Assembly (NCBI GenBank): GCA_965248805.1
Contig: CBDFKJ010000009.1
Span: 1,054,001 to 1,118,000, forward strand
Length of the DNA stretch: 64,000 nucleotides
Direction of reading: 5' to 3'
Source of the DNA: CBDFKJ01 sp965248805
Lineage (GTDB): Bacteria; Pseudomonadota; Alphaproteobacteria; UBA6615
Every line of letters begins with the position of its first letter. The first letter of the stretch is position 1. The translations under genes and the position numbers were made by a program. Below are positions 49,297 to 58,924 of this stretch, piece by piece. Below the pieces are notes generated by a model. That model was not told the DNA's origin and made no database searches. It worked only from the letters and a program-made list of their open reading frames with translations.

Positions 49297-50550
49297 ATGA
49301 CGCCGATCGACGCTGCGGCCATCCTAGTCGTGCTGGCGGCCGTACTGGGCTACTTCAACTACCGGTATTTGGGGCTGCCGCACACGATCGGGCTGACCAT
49401 CATGGGCGCCTTGGCCTCACTCGGCGTTGTCGTCGCCGATTTGGCCTGGCCGGCGCTGGTGCTCGGCGACACGGTGCGTGCTTTCCTCGCCGGCATCGAT
49501 TTCCATACGGCGCTGATGGACGGCATGCTCGCCTTCCTGTTGTTCGCCGGCGCGCTGCATGTCGACCTCGGCAGCCTTGTCGAGCGCTGCTGGGCGGTGG
49601 GCATCATGGCGACGTTCGGGGTCTTGATCTCGACGGCGTTGGTCGGCTTCGGTTTCCGGCTTTTCACCGTGATGCTGGGCTTGGAGGTTCCATACCTGTG
49701 GTGCTTCGTCTTCGGCGCGTTGATCAGCCCCACCGACCCGGTGGCGGTGCTGGGCATCCTCAAGACGGCGCGGGTACCGGCAACGCTGGAGGCCAAGATC
49801 GCCGGCGAGAGCCTGTTCAACGACGGTGTCGGCGTCGTGGTGTTCTCCATTCTGCTCGCTGCCGCCATCGGCGCCGAGGAGTTCTCCGCCGTGCACGCAC
49901 TGGAATTGTTCGCCGTCGAGGCCATCGGCGGTGCGGTGTTGGGCTTTGGGCTCGGTTGGCTAGCCTATCGCGCGATCCGCACCATCGACGAACACAATCT
50001 GGAAATCCTGCTAACGCTGGCGGTGGTCATGGGCGGCTACGCGCTGGCGCATCGCCTGCACGTCAGCGGCCCGCTGGCGATGGCGGTCGCCGGGCTGTTT
50101 ATCGGCAACCACGGCCGGACCTACGGCATGAGCGAGAGCTCGCGCGAACACGTCACGACATTCTGGTCGCTGCTCGACGAGGTCCTGAACTCGGTCCTGT
50201 TCCTGCTGATCGGTCTGGAGGTGGTGGCGGTTGCCGCCAATCTTGGACTGTTGGCGCTCGGGTTCGTTTCGATCGTGGTCGTCTTGTTGGCGCGCGCCGC
50301 CAGCGTCGGCATCTCACTGACGTTATTGGAAAAGTTTAGCACCTTCACCAAGGGCGCCTATCCCATGCTGGTCTGGGGCGGCCTTCGCGGCGGCATCTCG
50401 ATCGCGCTGGCGCTTTCGTTGCCGCCTGGACCACTCCGCGAGATCATCCTCACCGCCACTTATGTTGTGGTCGTGTTCTCCGTCGTAGTGCAGGGGGCGA
50501 CTGTCGGCGCGGCCGCGCGACGGTTCATCAATGTCGACGAACCGACATAG
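49297..50550 (+). CDS. CPA1-family Na+/H+ antiporter
   Basis: A 417-residue transporter with about 12 membrane helices. ISPTDPVAVLG and the ion-site motif GESLFNDGVGVVVF (Asn-Asp) place it in the NhaP/CPA1 group, which exchanges cytoplasmic Na+ or K+ for protons. WGGLRGGISIALALSLP near the C-terminal end is also diagnostic. There is no large cytoplasmic tail. It is convergent with the class III aminotransferase. Confidence 0.9.
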   Translation: MTPIDAAAILVVLAAVLGYFNYRYLGLPHTIGLTIMGALASLGVVVADLAWPALVLGDTVRAFLAGIDFHTALMDGMLAFLLFAGALHVDLGSLVERCWAVGIMATFGVLISTALVGFGFRLFTVMLGLEVPYLWCFVFGALISPTDPVAVLGILKTARVPATLEAKIAGESLFNDGVGVVVFSILLAAAIGAEEFSAVHALELFAVEAIGGAVLGFGLGWLAYRAIRTIDEHNLEILLTLAVVMGGYALAHRLHVSGPLAMAVAGLFIGNHGRTYGMSESSREHVTTFWSLLDEVLNSVLFLLIGLEVVAVAANLGLLALGFVSIVVVLLARAASVGISLTLLEKFSTFTKGAYPMLVWGGLRGGISIALALSLPPGPLREIILTATYVVVVFSVVVQGATVGAAARRFINVDEPT

Positions 50551-50576
50551 CGGGGGCTACCTCGGCGCGCGGGCGG

Positions 50577-51974
50577 TCACGCAGCGTCTCTGGCTTCCAG
50601 TGCGGCCTGGGTTTCATCCAGCGCCCAGGCGGAGCGTTCGAGCAGGGCGTCGATCTCGCTCTCGGAGATGATCAGCGGCGGGCAGATGGCGATGACGTCG
50701 CCCGCCAAGGGCCGCACCAGAAGTCCCAACTTGCGCGCCTTGTCGTCGAATGTGGCGCCGACTTTCAGCGCCGGATCGAAGGACAGCTTGGTTTCCTTTT
50801 CGGCGACCATCTCGATGCCGGCGATCAGGCCGACGCCGCGAACCTCGCCCACCAGCGGATGCTCGGCGAGGCCGTGGAGCCCGTCGAGCAATCGGGGACT
50901 GAGTTCGGCCGCGCGTGCGGCGATGTCGCGCTCCTCATAGATCTTCAGCGTCTCCAGAGCCACCGCGGCGGAAACGGGATGTCCGGAGTAGGTGTAGCCG
51001 TGGCCGAACACGCCGTAGGTGTCGCTGCCGCGTTTCAGCACCTCGTAGACGCGTTCGGACATCAACACGGCCGCGATCGGCAAATAGCCCGACGATAGCG
51101 CCTTGGCGACGGTCACCAGGTCGGGACGAATGTCGTAGGTCCCGCAGCCGAACATTTCCCCCGTGCGGCCGAACCCAGTGATCACCTCATCGGCGATTAG
51201 CAACACGTCGTGCTTGCGCAACACGGCTTGGATCTTCTCGAAGTAGGTTGCCGGCGGCGGAATGACGCCGCCCGCGCCCATCACCGGCTCGGCGATGAAC
51301 GCGGCGACGGTGTCCGGCCCCTCGGCCGCGATCAGTTGGTCGAGATTGTTGGCCAGGCGGCTTGCGAACTGCTCCTCGCTCTCGCCCGGCTCGGCATAGC
51401 GCCAGTAGTGCGGACAGTCGGTATGCAGGATGCGCTCCACCGGCAGATCGAAACCGTTATGGACGTAGGCCAGTCCGGTGAGGCTGGCCGCAACGATGGT
51501 GACGCCGTGGTAGCCGCCCTGGCGCGCGATGATCTTCTTCTTCTGCGGCCGGCCGAGCACGTTGTTGTAGTACCAGACCAGCTTCACCTGGGTGTCGTTG
51601 GCCTCCGAGCCCGAATTGACGAAGAAGGCCTTTGACATCGGGCCGTCCGCGCTGTGCGGGGCGATGGCGACCAGCCGCTCGGCGAGATCTGCCGTGACGT
51701 CGGTGCCCCGGCCGGCGAAGTTGTGATAGTTGGGAAGGCGGCGCAGCTGGCGGTTGGCGGCATCGGCCAGGCGCGCTTCACCGAAGCCCAGCGACGCACA
51801 CCACAGCCCCGACATCGCCTCCAGATACTCCTTGCCCGTCTCGTCCTTGACGTAGACGCCCTTGCCCTCGGTGATGAGCAGGGGGCCCTTGGCCTCGAAC
51901 TGCTGCACATGCGTGTAGGGGTGCAGGTGGTAGGCGACATCGCGCGCGGCGGTGGAATTGGGCGCAAGGGTCAT
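50577..51974 (-). CDS. Class III (omega) aminotransferase
   Basis: A 465-residue PLP enzyme of the class III family. The PLP lysine is Lys291 in TVAKALSSGYLPI, and ADEVITGFGRTG and FFVNSGSEANDTQVK are family marks. Relatives act on beta-alanine, putrescine, taurine or GABA with pyruvate; the sequence does not single one out. It starts 48 bases after lpd on the same strand and could be cotranscribed with the 2-oxoglutarate dehydrogenase genes. Confidence 0.88.
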   Translation of the reverse strand: MTLAPNSTAARDVAYHLHPYTHVQQFEAKGPLLITEGKGVYVKDETGKEYLEAMSGLWCASLGFGEARLADAANRQLRRLPNYHNFAGRGTDVTADLAERLVAIAPHSADGPMSKAFFVNSGSEANDTQVKLVWYYNNVLGRPQKKKIIARQGGYHGVTIVAASLTGLAYVHNGFDLPVERILHTDCPHYWRYAEPGESEEQFASRLANNLDQLIAAEGPDTVAAFIAEPVMGAGGVIPPPATYFEKIQAVLRKHDVLLIADEVITGFGRTGEMFGCGTYDIRPDLVTVAKALSSGYLPIAAVLMSERVYEVLKRGSDTYGVFGHGYTYSGHPVSAAVALETLKIYEERDIAARAAELSPRLLDGLHGLAEHPLVGEVRGVGLIAGIEMVAEKETKLSFDPALKVGATFDDKARKLGLLVRPLAGDVIAICPPLIISESEIDALLERSAWALDETQAALEARDAA

Positions 51975-52022
51975 GGGAGCGTTGCCTTCGCAGATGAGCG
52001 CGGCTGTGGCCGCGGTGCTGGG

Positions 52023-53429
52023 CTATATATGGATCGCGCGGCCGGCGACGGCGAGGGCGGCTTCCTTGACCGCTTCGTTCAAGGTCGGGTGGCCGTGGCA
52101 GGTGCGGGCGATGTCCTCCGCCGAAGCGCCGAATTCCATCGCCACGACGATCTCATGGATCATCGTGCCGGCGTCGGCCCCCAGGATGTGTGCGCCCAGA
52201 ACGCGATCGGTCTTGGCGTCCGCGAGGATCTTGACCATGCCGTCGGTGGTGCCGGAGACGCGGGCGCGACTGGCGGCGGTGAAGGGAAACTTGCCGACGC
52301 GATAGTCGATGCCGTCTTCCTTCAACTGTTCTTCGGTCCTGCCGACGCTGGCGGCCTCGGGCGCGGTGTAGACGATCCCGGGAATGGCGTCGTAGTTAAC
52401 GTGGCCGGTCTCGCCGGCGATGATTTCCGCACACGCCGCACCCTCGTCCTCGGCCTTGTGCGCCAGCATCGGGCCGGGGATGCAGTCGCCGATGGCAAAG
52501 ATACCCTCGACATTGGTCTGGTAGTTCTCGTCGACGCGCACGAACCCACGGTTGTCGATGGCGACGCCGGCTTCGGCCAGACCCAGTCCCTCCGTGTAAG
52601 GCCGCCTGCCGATGGCGACCAGGACGGCGTCGGCTTTGATCTTCTCGGTCGTGCCGCTGGCCGCCGGCACGATGGTCAACGTTACACTGGTCTTGGTCCG
52701 TTTCGCGGCCGTGACCTTGTGGCCCAGGCGGAACACCAGCCCCTGTTTGGTCAACACGCGCTGGAACTGCTTCGACATTTCCAGGTCCATGCCCGGTGTG
52801 ATGCGGTCCAGGAACTCGATCACGGTGACGTCGGCGCCCAGGCGGCGCCACACCGATCCCAACTCCAGCCCGATATAACCGGCGCCGACGATGATCAGAT
52901 GCGTCGGCACCTTGGCGAACGATAGCGCGCCGGTGGAGGTAAGGACCCGTTCCTCATCAATCTCGACGCCCGGCAGTGGGGTCGATTCCGATCCGGTGGC
53001 GATGAGGATCGCCTTGGTGCCGAGGGTCTGCTCGGTGCCATCATCCGCCGTTACGATAACTTGGTCTGCCGCCGCGATGCGGCCGTTGCCGCGCACGGCA
53101 TCGACCTTGTTCTTGCGTAACAGGAACGCCACGCCCTTGGTCAGATCGCCGACGACCTTGTCTTTGCGGGCCATCATCGCGGCCAGGTCGAGCTTGACGC
53201 CGTTCACGCCAACGCCGTGCGCAGCGAGGTCATGCCTGGCCTCGGCGAACTTCTCCGATGAGTTCAGCAGCGCCTTCGACGGAATGCAGCCGACGTTGAG
53301 GCAGGTGCCGCCCGGCGCCGCGCGTTTGTCCACGCAGGCAACTTTGAGCCCCAGTTGCGCCGCGCGGATGGCGGCGACGTAGCCGCCGGGCCCGGCGCCA
53401 ATGACGACCAGGTCGTAGATGTCGGCCAT
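52023..53429 (-). CDS. lpdA: Dihydrolipoyl dehydrogenase (E3)
   Basis: A 468-residue FAD disulfide oxidoreductase, the E3 of the 2-oxoglutarate dehydrogenase complex. The redox cysteines are Cys43 and Cys48 in GGTCLNVGCIPSK, the FAD motif is VIGAGPGGYVAA, and the catalytic histidine is in CHGHPTLNEA near the C-terminus. It lies 24 bases downstream of sucB in the same operon. Confidence 0.95.
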   Translation of the reverse strand: MADIYDLVVIGAGPGGYVAAIRAAQLGLKVACVDKRAAPGGTCLNVGCIPSKALLNSSEKFAEARHDLAAHGVGVNGVKLDLAAMMARKDKVVGDLTKGVAFLLRKNKVDAVRGNGRIAAADQVIVTADDGTEQTLGTKAILIATGSESTPLPGVEIDEERVLTSTGALSFAKVPTHLIIVGAGYIGLELGSVWRRLGADVTVIEFLDRITPGMDLEMSKQFQRVLTKQGLVFRLGHKVTAAKRTKTSVTLTIVPAASGTTEKIKADAVLVAIGRRPYTEGLGLAEAGVAIDNRGFVRVDENYQTNVEGIFAIGDCIPGPMLAHKAEDEGAACAEIIAGETGHVNYDAIPGIVYTAPEAASVGRTEEQLKEDGIDYRVGKFPFTAASRARVSGTTDGMVKILADAKTDRVLGAHILGADAGTMIHEIVVAMEFGASAEDIARTCHGHPTLNEAVKEAALAVAGRAIHI

Positions 53430-53453
53430 GACGATGCCCTTTCGTCGGCGACG

Positions 53454-55040
53454 CTACGCGTCGATCAACAGGCGCTGCGGGTCCTCGATCGCGTCCTTGA
53501 TGCGCACCAGGAAGGTGACGGCCTCGCGACCGTCGATGATGCGATGATCATAGCTCAATGCAAGATACATCATCGGCCGGACCACGACCTGGTCGCCTCC
53601 TGCAATCGGCCGGTTCTGGATCTTGTGCATGCCCAGGATGCCGGACTGCGGCGGATTGAGTATCGGCGTCGACAACAGGGAGCCAAACACACCGCCATTG
53701 GTGATGGTGAAGGTGCCGCCCGTGAGCTCCGGCAGTGTAAGCTTGCCTTCGCGCGCGCGTTTACTGAGGCCGCCGACTGTCCGCTCGATGGCGGCAAACG
53801 TCATGGCGTCGGCATCGCGCAACACCGGCACGACCAGCCCCTGCGGTCCGCCCACGGCGACGCCGATGTCGTAATAGTTCTTGTAGATGACGTCGTCGCC
53901 GTAGATTTCGGCATTGACGGCGGGGATCTCCTTCAACGCATTGATCGCGGCCTTGACGAAAAAGCTCATGAAGCCCAGCTGCACGCCGTGCTTCTTCTCG
54001 AACGTCTCGCGGTAGTCGGCGCGCAGCTTGATCACCGCCGTCATGTCCACCTCGTTGAAGGTAGACAGCATCGCCGCCGTGTGCTGCGCCGCCTTCAGGC
54101 GCCGCGCAATGGTCTGGCGCAGCTTGGACATGCGCACGACTTCCTCGCCGCGCGGGTCCGCCGTGCGCGGCTGCAGCGCCATCGCCGGCGTCGGTGCGCC
54201 GGGGACGGAAGCCGGACGCGCGCGTCTCGTGTCCAGGAAACTCAGGACGTCGCCCTTGGTCAGGCGCCCGTCGCGTCCGCTCGCGGGGATCAAGCTCGGA
54301 TCCAGGCCGTGCTCGTCGATGAGCTTCCGCACGGCCGGTGCCAGCGGCGCACCGGCGCTCTGCCTGGCGACCGCCGCAGCGGGCTGTGCCGCGATCTGCT
54401 GCCTCACCGCCGCCGGCCGAGGGGCCGCTGCGGGCGCTGGGACCGATGCTGGCGGTGGTACTGCTGCCGGCTTGCTTTGCGCGGCCTTGGCCGTTCCCGG
54501 GGCGATGCGCGCGATCACCGTGCCGACGGCGACGTCGGCGCCATCGGCGGCCAGGATCTCCGAAAGCGTGCCGGTTGCCGGCGACGGCATCTCGGCGGTC
54601 ACTTTCTCGGTCTCGATCTCGACCAGAGGCTCGTCGACCGTGACCGTATCGCCCACCGCCTTCATCCAATTTGTGATAGTGCCCTCGGCAATCGACTCAC
54701 CGAGCGATGGCACGGTGACGTCGACCTGGTTCCCCACCGGTGCCGCGCCGCCGTTCGCCGCAGTCGCGGGCTGAGCCGCGGACGGCGCGGCGCTCACCGC
54801 CTCGCCGTCGGCGATGGCGCCCAGCGTGGAACCGACTTCCACCTCGGCGCCCTCGGCGACCGTGATGGACTCCAGCGTTCCGCCGGCCGGGGCCGGAACC
54901 TCAACGGTCACTTTATCCGTCTCCAACTCGACCAGCGGCTCGTCGCGCGTCACGGTCTCGCCGATCTGCTTGAACCATTTCGACACGGTCGCGGCGGCAA
55001 TCGACTCGCCGAGCGTCGGAACGATGATCTGTGTTGGCAT
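53454..55040 (-). CDS. sucB: 2-oxoglutarate dehydrogenase E2 (dihydrolipoyl succinyltransferase), two lipoyl domains
   Basis: A 528-residue E2 subunit. It has two lipoyl domains instead of the usual one: Lys43 in ETDKVTVEV and Lys146 in ETEKVTAEM. An E3/E1-binding domain follows (about residues 228-265, APAVRKLIDEHGLDPS), then the catalytic domain with DHRIIDGREAV near the end. SucB normally has about 400 residues, and the second lipoyl domain plus linker explains the extra length. It lies between sucA and lpd. Confidence 0.92.
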   Translation of the reverse strand: MPTQIIVPTLGESIAAATVSKWFKQIGETVTRDEPLVELETDKVTVEVPAPAGGTLESITVAEGAEVEVGSTLGAIADGEAVSAAPSAAQPATAANGGAAPVGNQVDVTVPSLGESIAEGTITNWMKAVGDTVTVDEPLVEIETEKVTAEMPSPATGTLSEILAADGADVAVGTVIARIAPGTAKAAQSKPAAVPPPASVPAPAAAPRPAAVRQQIAAQPAAAVARQSAGAPLAPAVRKLIDEHGLDPSLIPASGRDGRLTKGDVLSFLDTRRARPASVPGAPTPAMALQPRTADPRGEEVVRMSKLRQTIARRLKAAQHTAAMLSTFNEVDMTAVIKLRADYRETFEKKHGVQLGFMSFFVKAAINALKEIPAVNAEIYGDDVIYKNYYDIGVAVGGPQGLVVPVLRDADAMTFAAIERTVGGLSKRAREGKLTLPELTGGTFTITNGGVFGSLLSTPILNPPQSGILGMHKIQNRPIAGGDQVVVRPMMYLALSYDHRIIDGREAVTFLVRIKDAIEDPQRLLIDA

Positions 55041-55054
55041 GGTCTACCTGCCGA

Positions 55055-57973
55055 TTACGGTGACAAAGCGTCTTCGAGCAATTCGGCCTGCTCCAGATTG
55101 TGCCTTTTGAGCAGCCCGGTCGCCGGCGCGGCGCTGCTGGCGCGACCGGCATAGCGCGGACGCTGCGTCTCGCGCCCCATGACCCGCAGGGCGGATGCGA
55201 TGCGCGGCGCGACGAAGGTCCAGCCGCCCATATTCTCCGGCTCTTCCTGGCACCACACGATCTCGGCATTGGGGAATCGGCTCAGTTCTTCGGCCAGAGC
55301 CTTGCGCGGGAACGGATAGAGCTGCTCCAGCCGCATGATGTAAGTGTCTGCGAGTTGGCGCTGGTTTCGGGCCTGGTACAAGTCGAAATAGACCTTTCCG
55401 GAGCATAGGACGACGCGGCGAATGTCTTTGTCCGCTGCCAAAGTTAACGCACCGTTTACCTGAGCACCGTCCCACAGCAGGCGGTGGAAGTTTGTGCCCG
55501 GCCCCAGATCCGCAAGCTTCGACAGGGCGAGCTTGTGCCGCAGCAGAGACTTTGGCGTCATCAGGATCAGGGGCTTGCGGAAATCACGGCGGATCTGCCG
55601 CCGCAGCGCGTGGAAGTAGCTGGCTGGGGTAGTGCAATTGCACACCTGGATGTTGTCTTCCGCGCACAGTTGCAGGAAGCGTTCCAGCCGTGCCGAAGAA
55701 TGCTCCGCGCCCTGACCCTCATAGCCGTGCGGCAAGAGCATGACCAAGCCGCTCATGCGCAGCCACTTGGCCTCGCCCGAGGTGATGAATTGGTCGATGA
55801 TGACTTGCGCACCGTTCACAAAGTCACCGAATTGTGCCTCCCACAGCACGAGTGCGTGTGGCTCGGCCAGCGAATAGCCATACTCGAAGCCCAGCACGCC
55901 GAACTCCGACAGCGGCGAGTCGATGATTTCCAGGGAAGCCCGCTTCTGCGGAATGTTGTTCAGCGGCACGTAAGCATCTTCGCCATCCTGATCGACCAGT
56001 ACCGCGTGGCGGTGACTGAACGTTCCGCGTCCGGTGTCTTCACCGCTCATGCGCACCGGCGTGCCCTCGCACAAAAGGGTTCCCAGCGCCAGCGCCTCTG
56101 CCGTCGCCCAGTCGATGCCCTCGCCGGTGTCGATCATGCGCCGCTTGGCCTCCAACTGACGCACGATCTTGCGGTGGACGCTGACGTCGCTGGGGACCTC
56201 GGAGATGGCGTGGCCGACTTCGCGCAGCCGGCCGAACTCGACCGCGGTTTCGCCGCGACGTTCGTCGCCCCGCGCGACGTTCATGTCTCTCCACCGCCCA
56301 TCGAGCCAGTCGGCCTTGTTGGGTTTGTATCCCGCCGCCAGCGCAAACTCTTCATCCAGCTCCGCCTGGAACTCGGCAACCATGGCATCGGCGGCGCCGG
56401 GTTCGATCAAGCCCTCGGCTTCAAGTTGCTTGGCGTATACAGCGCGAACCGGCGGATGCGCCGCAATCTTGCGGTACATGGTCGGCTGCGTGAAGGCCGG
56501 TTCATCGGCTTCGTTGTGGCCGTGGCGGCGGTAGCACCACAGATCGATGACCACATCCTTTTTGAATCTCTGTCTGAACTCGGTGGCTATGCGTGCAACA
56601 TGGACGCAAGCCTCAGGGTCGTCGCCGTTCACATGGAAAATGGGTGCGGCGACCATCTTGCCGACATCGGAGCAATACGGAGATGAGCGTGAATGCGCCG
56701 GGTTGGTCGTGAAGCCGATCTGATTGTTGATGACAAAGTGGATCGTGCCGCCGGTGCGGAACCCCTTGAGCTGCGACATCGCGAAAGTTTCCGCGACGAC
56801 ACCCTGGCCGGCAAACGCTGCATCGCCATGCAGAAGCAGACCCATGACGTGGGTGCGGTGGCCGTCGCCGCGCTGATGTTGCTTGGCTCGCACCTTGCCG
56901 AGCACCACCGGGTTGACCGCTTCGAGATGGCTGGGATTGGCGGTCAGCGAGAGATGCACGCTGTCGCCGGCGAAATCGCGGTCGGCGCTGCTGCCCAGGT
57001 GATACTTGACGTCGCCGGACCCCTGAACGTCCTCCGGATTGGCGGCATTGCCCTGAAATTCGGAGAAGATCGCGCGATAGGGTTTGCGCATGACGTTGGC
57101 GAGGAAATTCAGCCGGCCGCGATGGGCCATGCCGATGATGATTTCTTCGACGGCCAACTGCCCGCCACGTTTGAGGATCTGTTCGATCGCCGGCACGACC
57201 GATTCACCGCCGTCGAGGCCGAAGCGCTTGGTGCCGGTGTATTTTTTGTCGAGGAAACGCTCGAAGATCTCTGACTCAGTCAATCGCTGAAGGATCGTGT
57301 GTTTGCCCAAGTCTGTGAACTCGGTGCGGTTGCGGATGCCCTCGATGCGCTCCTGGATCCAGGCCTTTTGCTCCGGCTCCTGGATGTGCATGAACTCGAC
57401 GCCGATGGAGCCGCAGTAGGTCTGTTGGCAGATCTCGATGATCTCGCGCAGAGTCGCGCTCTCCAGTCCCAGCACGTAGTTGATGAATATCGGGCGGTCC
57501 ATGTCACGCTCGCCGAAGCCATAGGTGACCGGATCGAGCTCCGGATGCGGTGCCCGCATGGCCAGGCCGAGCGGATCGAGGCGGGCGTGCAGATGGCCGC
57601 GCATGCGGTAGTTGCGGATCATCATCAGTGCCCGGATGGCGTCGAGTGTGGCGCGCCGGGTTTGTTCCGCGGTGGCCGGTGGCAGCTGCGTGAACGCGAA
57701 TTGGCCCTCGCTTGGCGCACCAATCATGGGGCTCACGCTCGCGCCCCATGCCGCGCCGTTGCCGTTGCCGATCATCGTGGTATCTCGTGGCGCCCAGCTG
57801 GCGCCATGCATGTCGCTCAGCAGCGCCCGCGTCTCGTCGCCCAATTGAACGAAGAACGACGCCCAGCTGGCATCGACGCTGCCAGGATCGGCGAGGTATT
57901 TGGCGTAGAGTTCGGCGATGAAGGGCGCGTTGGCGCCGGTCAGGAAGGTATCATCGGGGAATTGGCTGGCCAT
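55055..57973 (-). CDS. sucA: 2-oxoglutarate dehydrogenase E1
   Basis: A 972-residue thiamine diphosphate-dependent decarboxylase, E1 of the 2-oxoglutarate dehydrogenase complex. The N-terminal FIAELYAKYLADPGSVDASW is the E2-interacting start, and MAHRGRLN and the HGDAAFAGQGVVAETF thiamine-site region follow. LLPHGYEGQGAEHSSARLERFLQ lies in the transketolase-like part. It is 14 bases before sucB. Confidence 0.95.
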   Translation of the reverse strand: MASQFPDDTFLTGANAPFIAELYAKYLADPGSVDASWASFFVQLGDETRALLSDMHGASWAPRDTTMIGNGNGAAWGASVSPMIGAPSEGQFAFTQLPPATAEQTRRATLDAIRALMMIRNYRMRGHLHARLDPLGLAMRAPHPELDPVTYGFGERDMDRPIFINYVLGLESATLREIIEICQQTYCGSIGVEFMHIQEPEQKAWIQERIEGIRNRTEFTDLGKHTILQRLTESEIFERFLDKKYTGTKRFGLDGGESVVPAIEQILKRGGQLAVEEIIIGMAHRGRLNFLANVMRKPYRAIFSEFQGNAANPEDVQGSGDVKYHLGSSADRDFAGDSVHLSLTANPSHLEAVNPVVLGKVRAKQHQRGDGHRTHVMGLLLHGDAAFAGQGVVAETFAMSQLKGFRTGGTIHFVINNQIGFTTNPAHSRSSPYCSDVGKMVAAPIFHVNGDDPEACVHVARIATEFRQRFKKDVVIDLWCYRRHGHNEADEPAFTQPTMYRKIAAHPPVRAVYAKQLEAEGLIEPGAADAMVAEFQAELDEEFALAAGYKPNKADWLDGRWRDMNVARGDERRGETAVEFGRLREVGHAISEVPSDVSVHRKIVRQLEAKRRMIDTGEGIDWATAEALALGTLLCEGTPVRMSGEDTGRGTFSHRHAVLVDQDGEDAYVPLNNIPQKRASLEIIDSPLSEFGVLGFEYGYSLAEPHALVLWEAQFGDFVNGAQVIIDQFITSGEAKWLRMSGLVMLLPHGYEGQGAEHSSARLERFLQLCAEDNIQVCNCTTPASYFHALRRQIRRDFRKPLILMTPKSLLRHKLALSKLADLGPGTNFHRLLWDGAQVNGALTLAADKDIRRVVLCSGKVYFDLYQARNQRQLADTYIMRLEQLYPFPRKALAEELSRFPNAEIVWCQEEPENMGGWTFVAPRIASALRVMGRETQRPRYAGRASSAAPATGLLKRHNLEQAELLEDALSP

Positions 57974-58043
57974 GGCCGCTACTGACGCGGATCTCTACCG
58001 CGCGCTCCTCGTGTGGTTGTGCGTCCCATTCGACGATCCGGCG

Positions 58044-58922
58044 TCAGCTCGCACCCAAGGCGCTCAGCATCGTGCGCCCGAGCGAAGCGGGTGAGTCGGC
58101 CACCAGAATATCGGCGCGCTTCATGGCGTCGATCTTGGCCGCCGCCGTACCCTTGCCGCCGGAAATGATTGCGCCCGCGTGACCCATGCGCTTGCCTGGC
58201 GGTGCGGTGGCGCCGGCAATGAAGCCAACCATGGGCTTGCGGACCTTCGATCGGGTGATGAACTCGACCGCCTCTTCCTCTTCGGAGCCACCGATCTCGC
58301 CGATCATGACGACGCCTTCGGTTGCGTCATCGGCCAAGAACATCTCCAGGCAATCGATGAAGTTGGTGCCGTGGATCGGATCGCCGCCGATGCCGATGCA
58401 GGTCGTCTGGCCGAGGCCTGCGGCGGTCGTCTGGGCCACGGCTTCGTAGGTCAGCGTGCCGGACCGCGACACGATGCCGATCTTACCCGGTCGATGTATA
58501 TGGCCTGGCATGATGCCGATCTTGCACGCCTCCGGCGTGATGACGCCGGGGCTGTTGGGGCCGATCAGCCGCGTGGTGCCGGTGTCCAGCGCCCGCTTGA
58601 CGCGCACCATGTCGAGCACCGGAATGCCCTCGGTGATGCACACCACCAGATCCATGCCGGCATCAATCGATTCCAGAATGGCATCGGCGGCGAAGCCCGG
58701 CGGCACATAAACTGCCGAGGCGGTCGCGCCGGTGGCCGCGGCGGCCTCGGCCACCGTATTGAATACCGGCAGGTCGAGATGCGTCGCGCCGCCCTTGCCC
58801 GGAGTAACGCCGCCGACGACCTGTGTGCCGTAGGCGATCGCCTGCTCGGAGTGGAACGTACCCTGGGCGCCGGTGATACCCTGGCAGACGACCTTGGTCG
58901 ACCGATCGACGAGCACGGCCAT
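58044..58922 (-). CDS. sucD: Succinyl-CoA synthetase alpha subunit
   Basis: A 292-residue alpha subunit that binds CoA and carries the phospho-histidine. QGITGAQGTFHSEQAI is the CoA-binding start, and the active His is in RMGHAGAIISGG. SVYVPP-like SAVYVPPGFAADAI is also typical. The frame stays open far upstream but that is sucC shadow; the ATG at 58922, two bases after the sucC stop, is clearly right. Confidence 0.95.
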   Translation of the reverse strand: MAVLVDRSTKVVCQGITGAQGTFHSEQAIAYGTQVVGGVTPGKGGATHLDLPVFNTVAEAAAATGATASAVYVPPGFAADAILESIDAGMDLVVCITEGIPVLDMVRVKRALDTGTTRLIGPNSPGVITPEACKIGIMPGHIHRPGKIGIVSRSGTLTYEAVAQTTAAGLGQTTCIGIGGDPIHGTNFIDCLEMFLADDATEGVVMIGEIGGSEEEEAVEFITRSKVRKPMVGFIAGATAPPGKRMGHAGAIISGGKGTAAAKIDAMKRADILVADSPASLGRTMLSALGAS

Positions 58923-58924
58923 GA

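Noticed and set aside
53355..55154. 599-codon rightward open frame over sucB and lpd
   Set aside because: It is antisense to well-supported genes and has no protein-family features; long shadow frames are common at this GC content.
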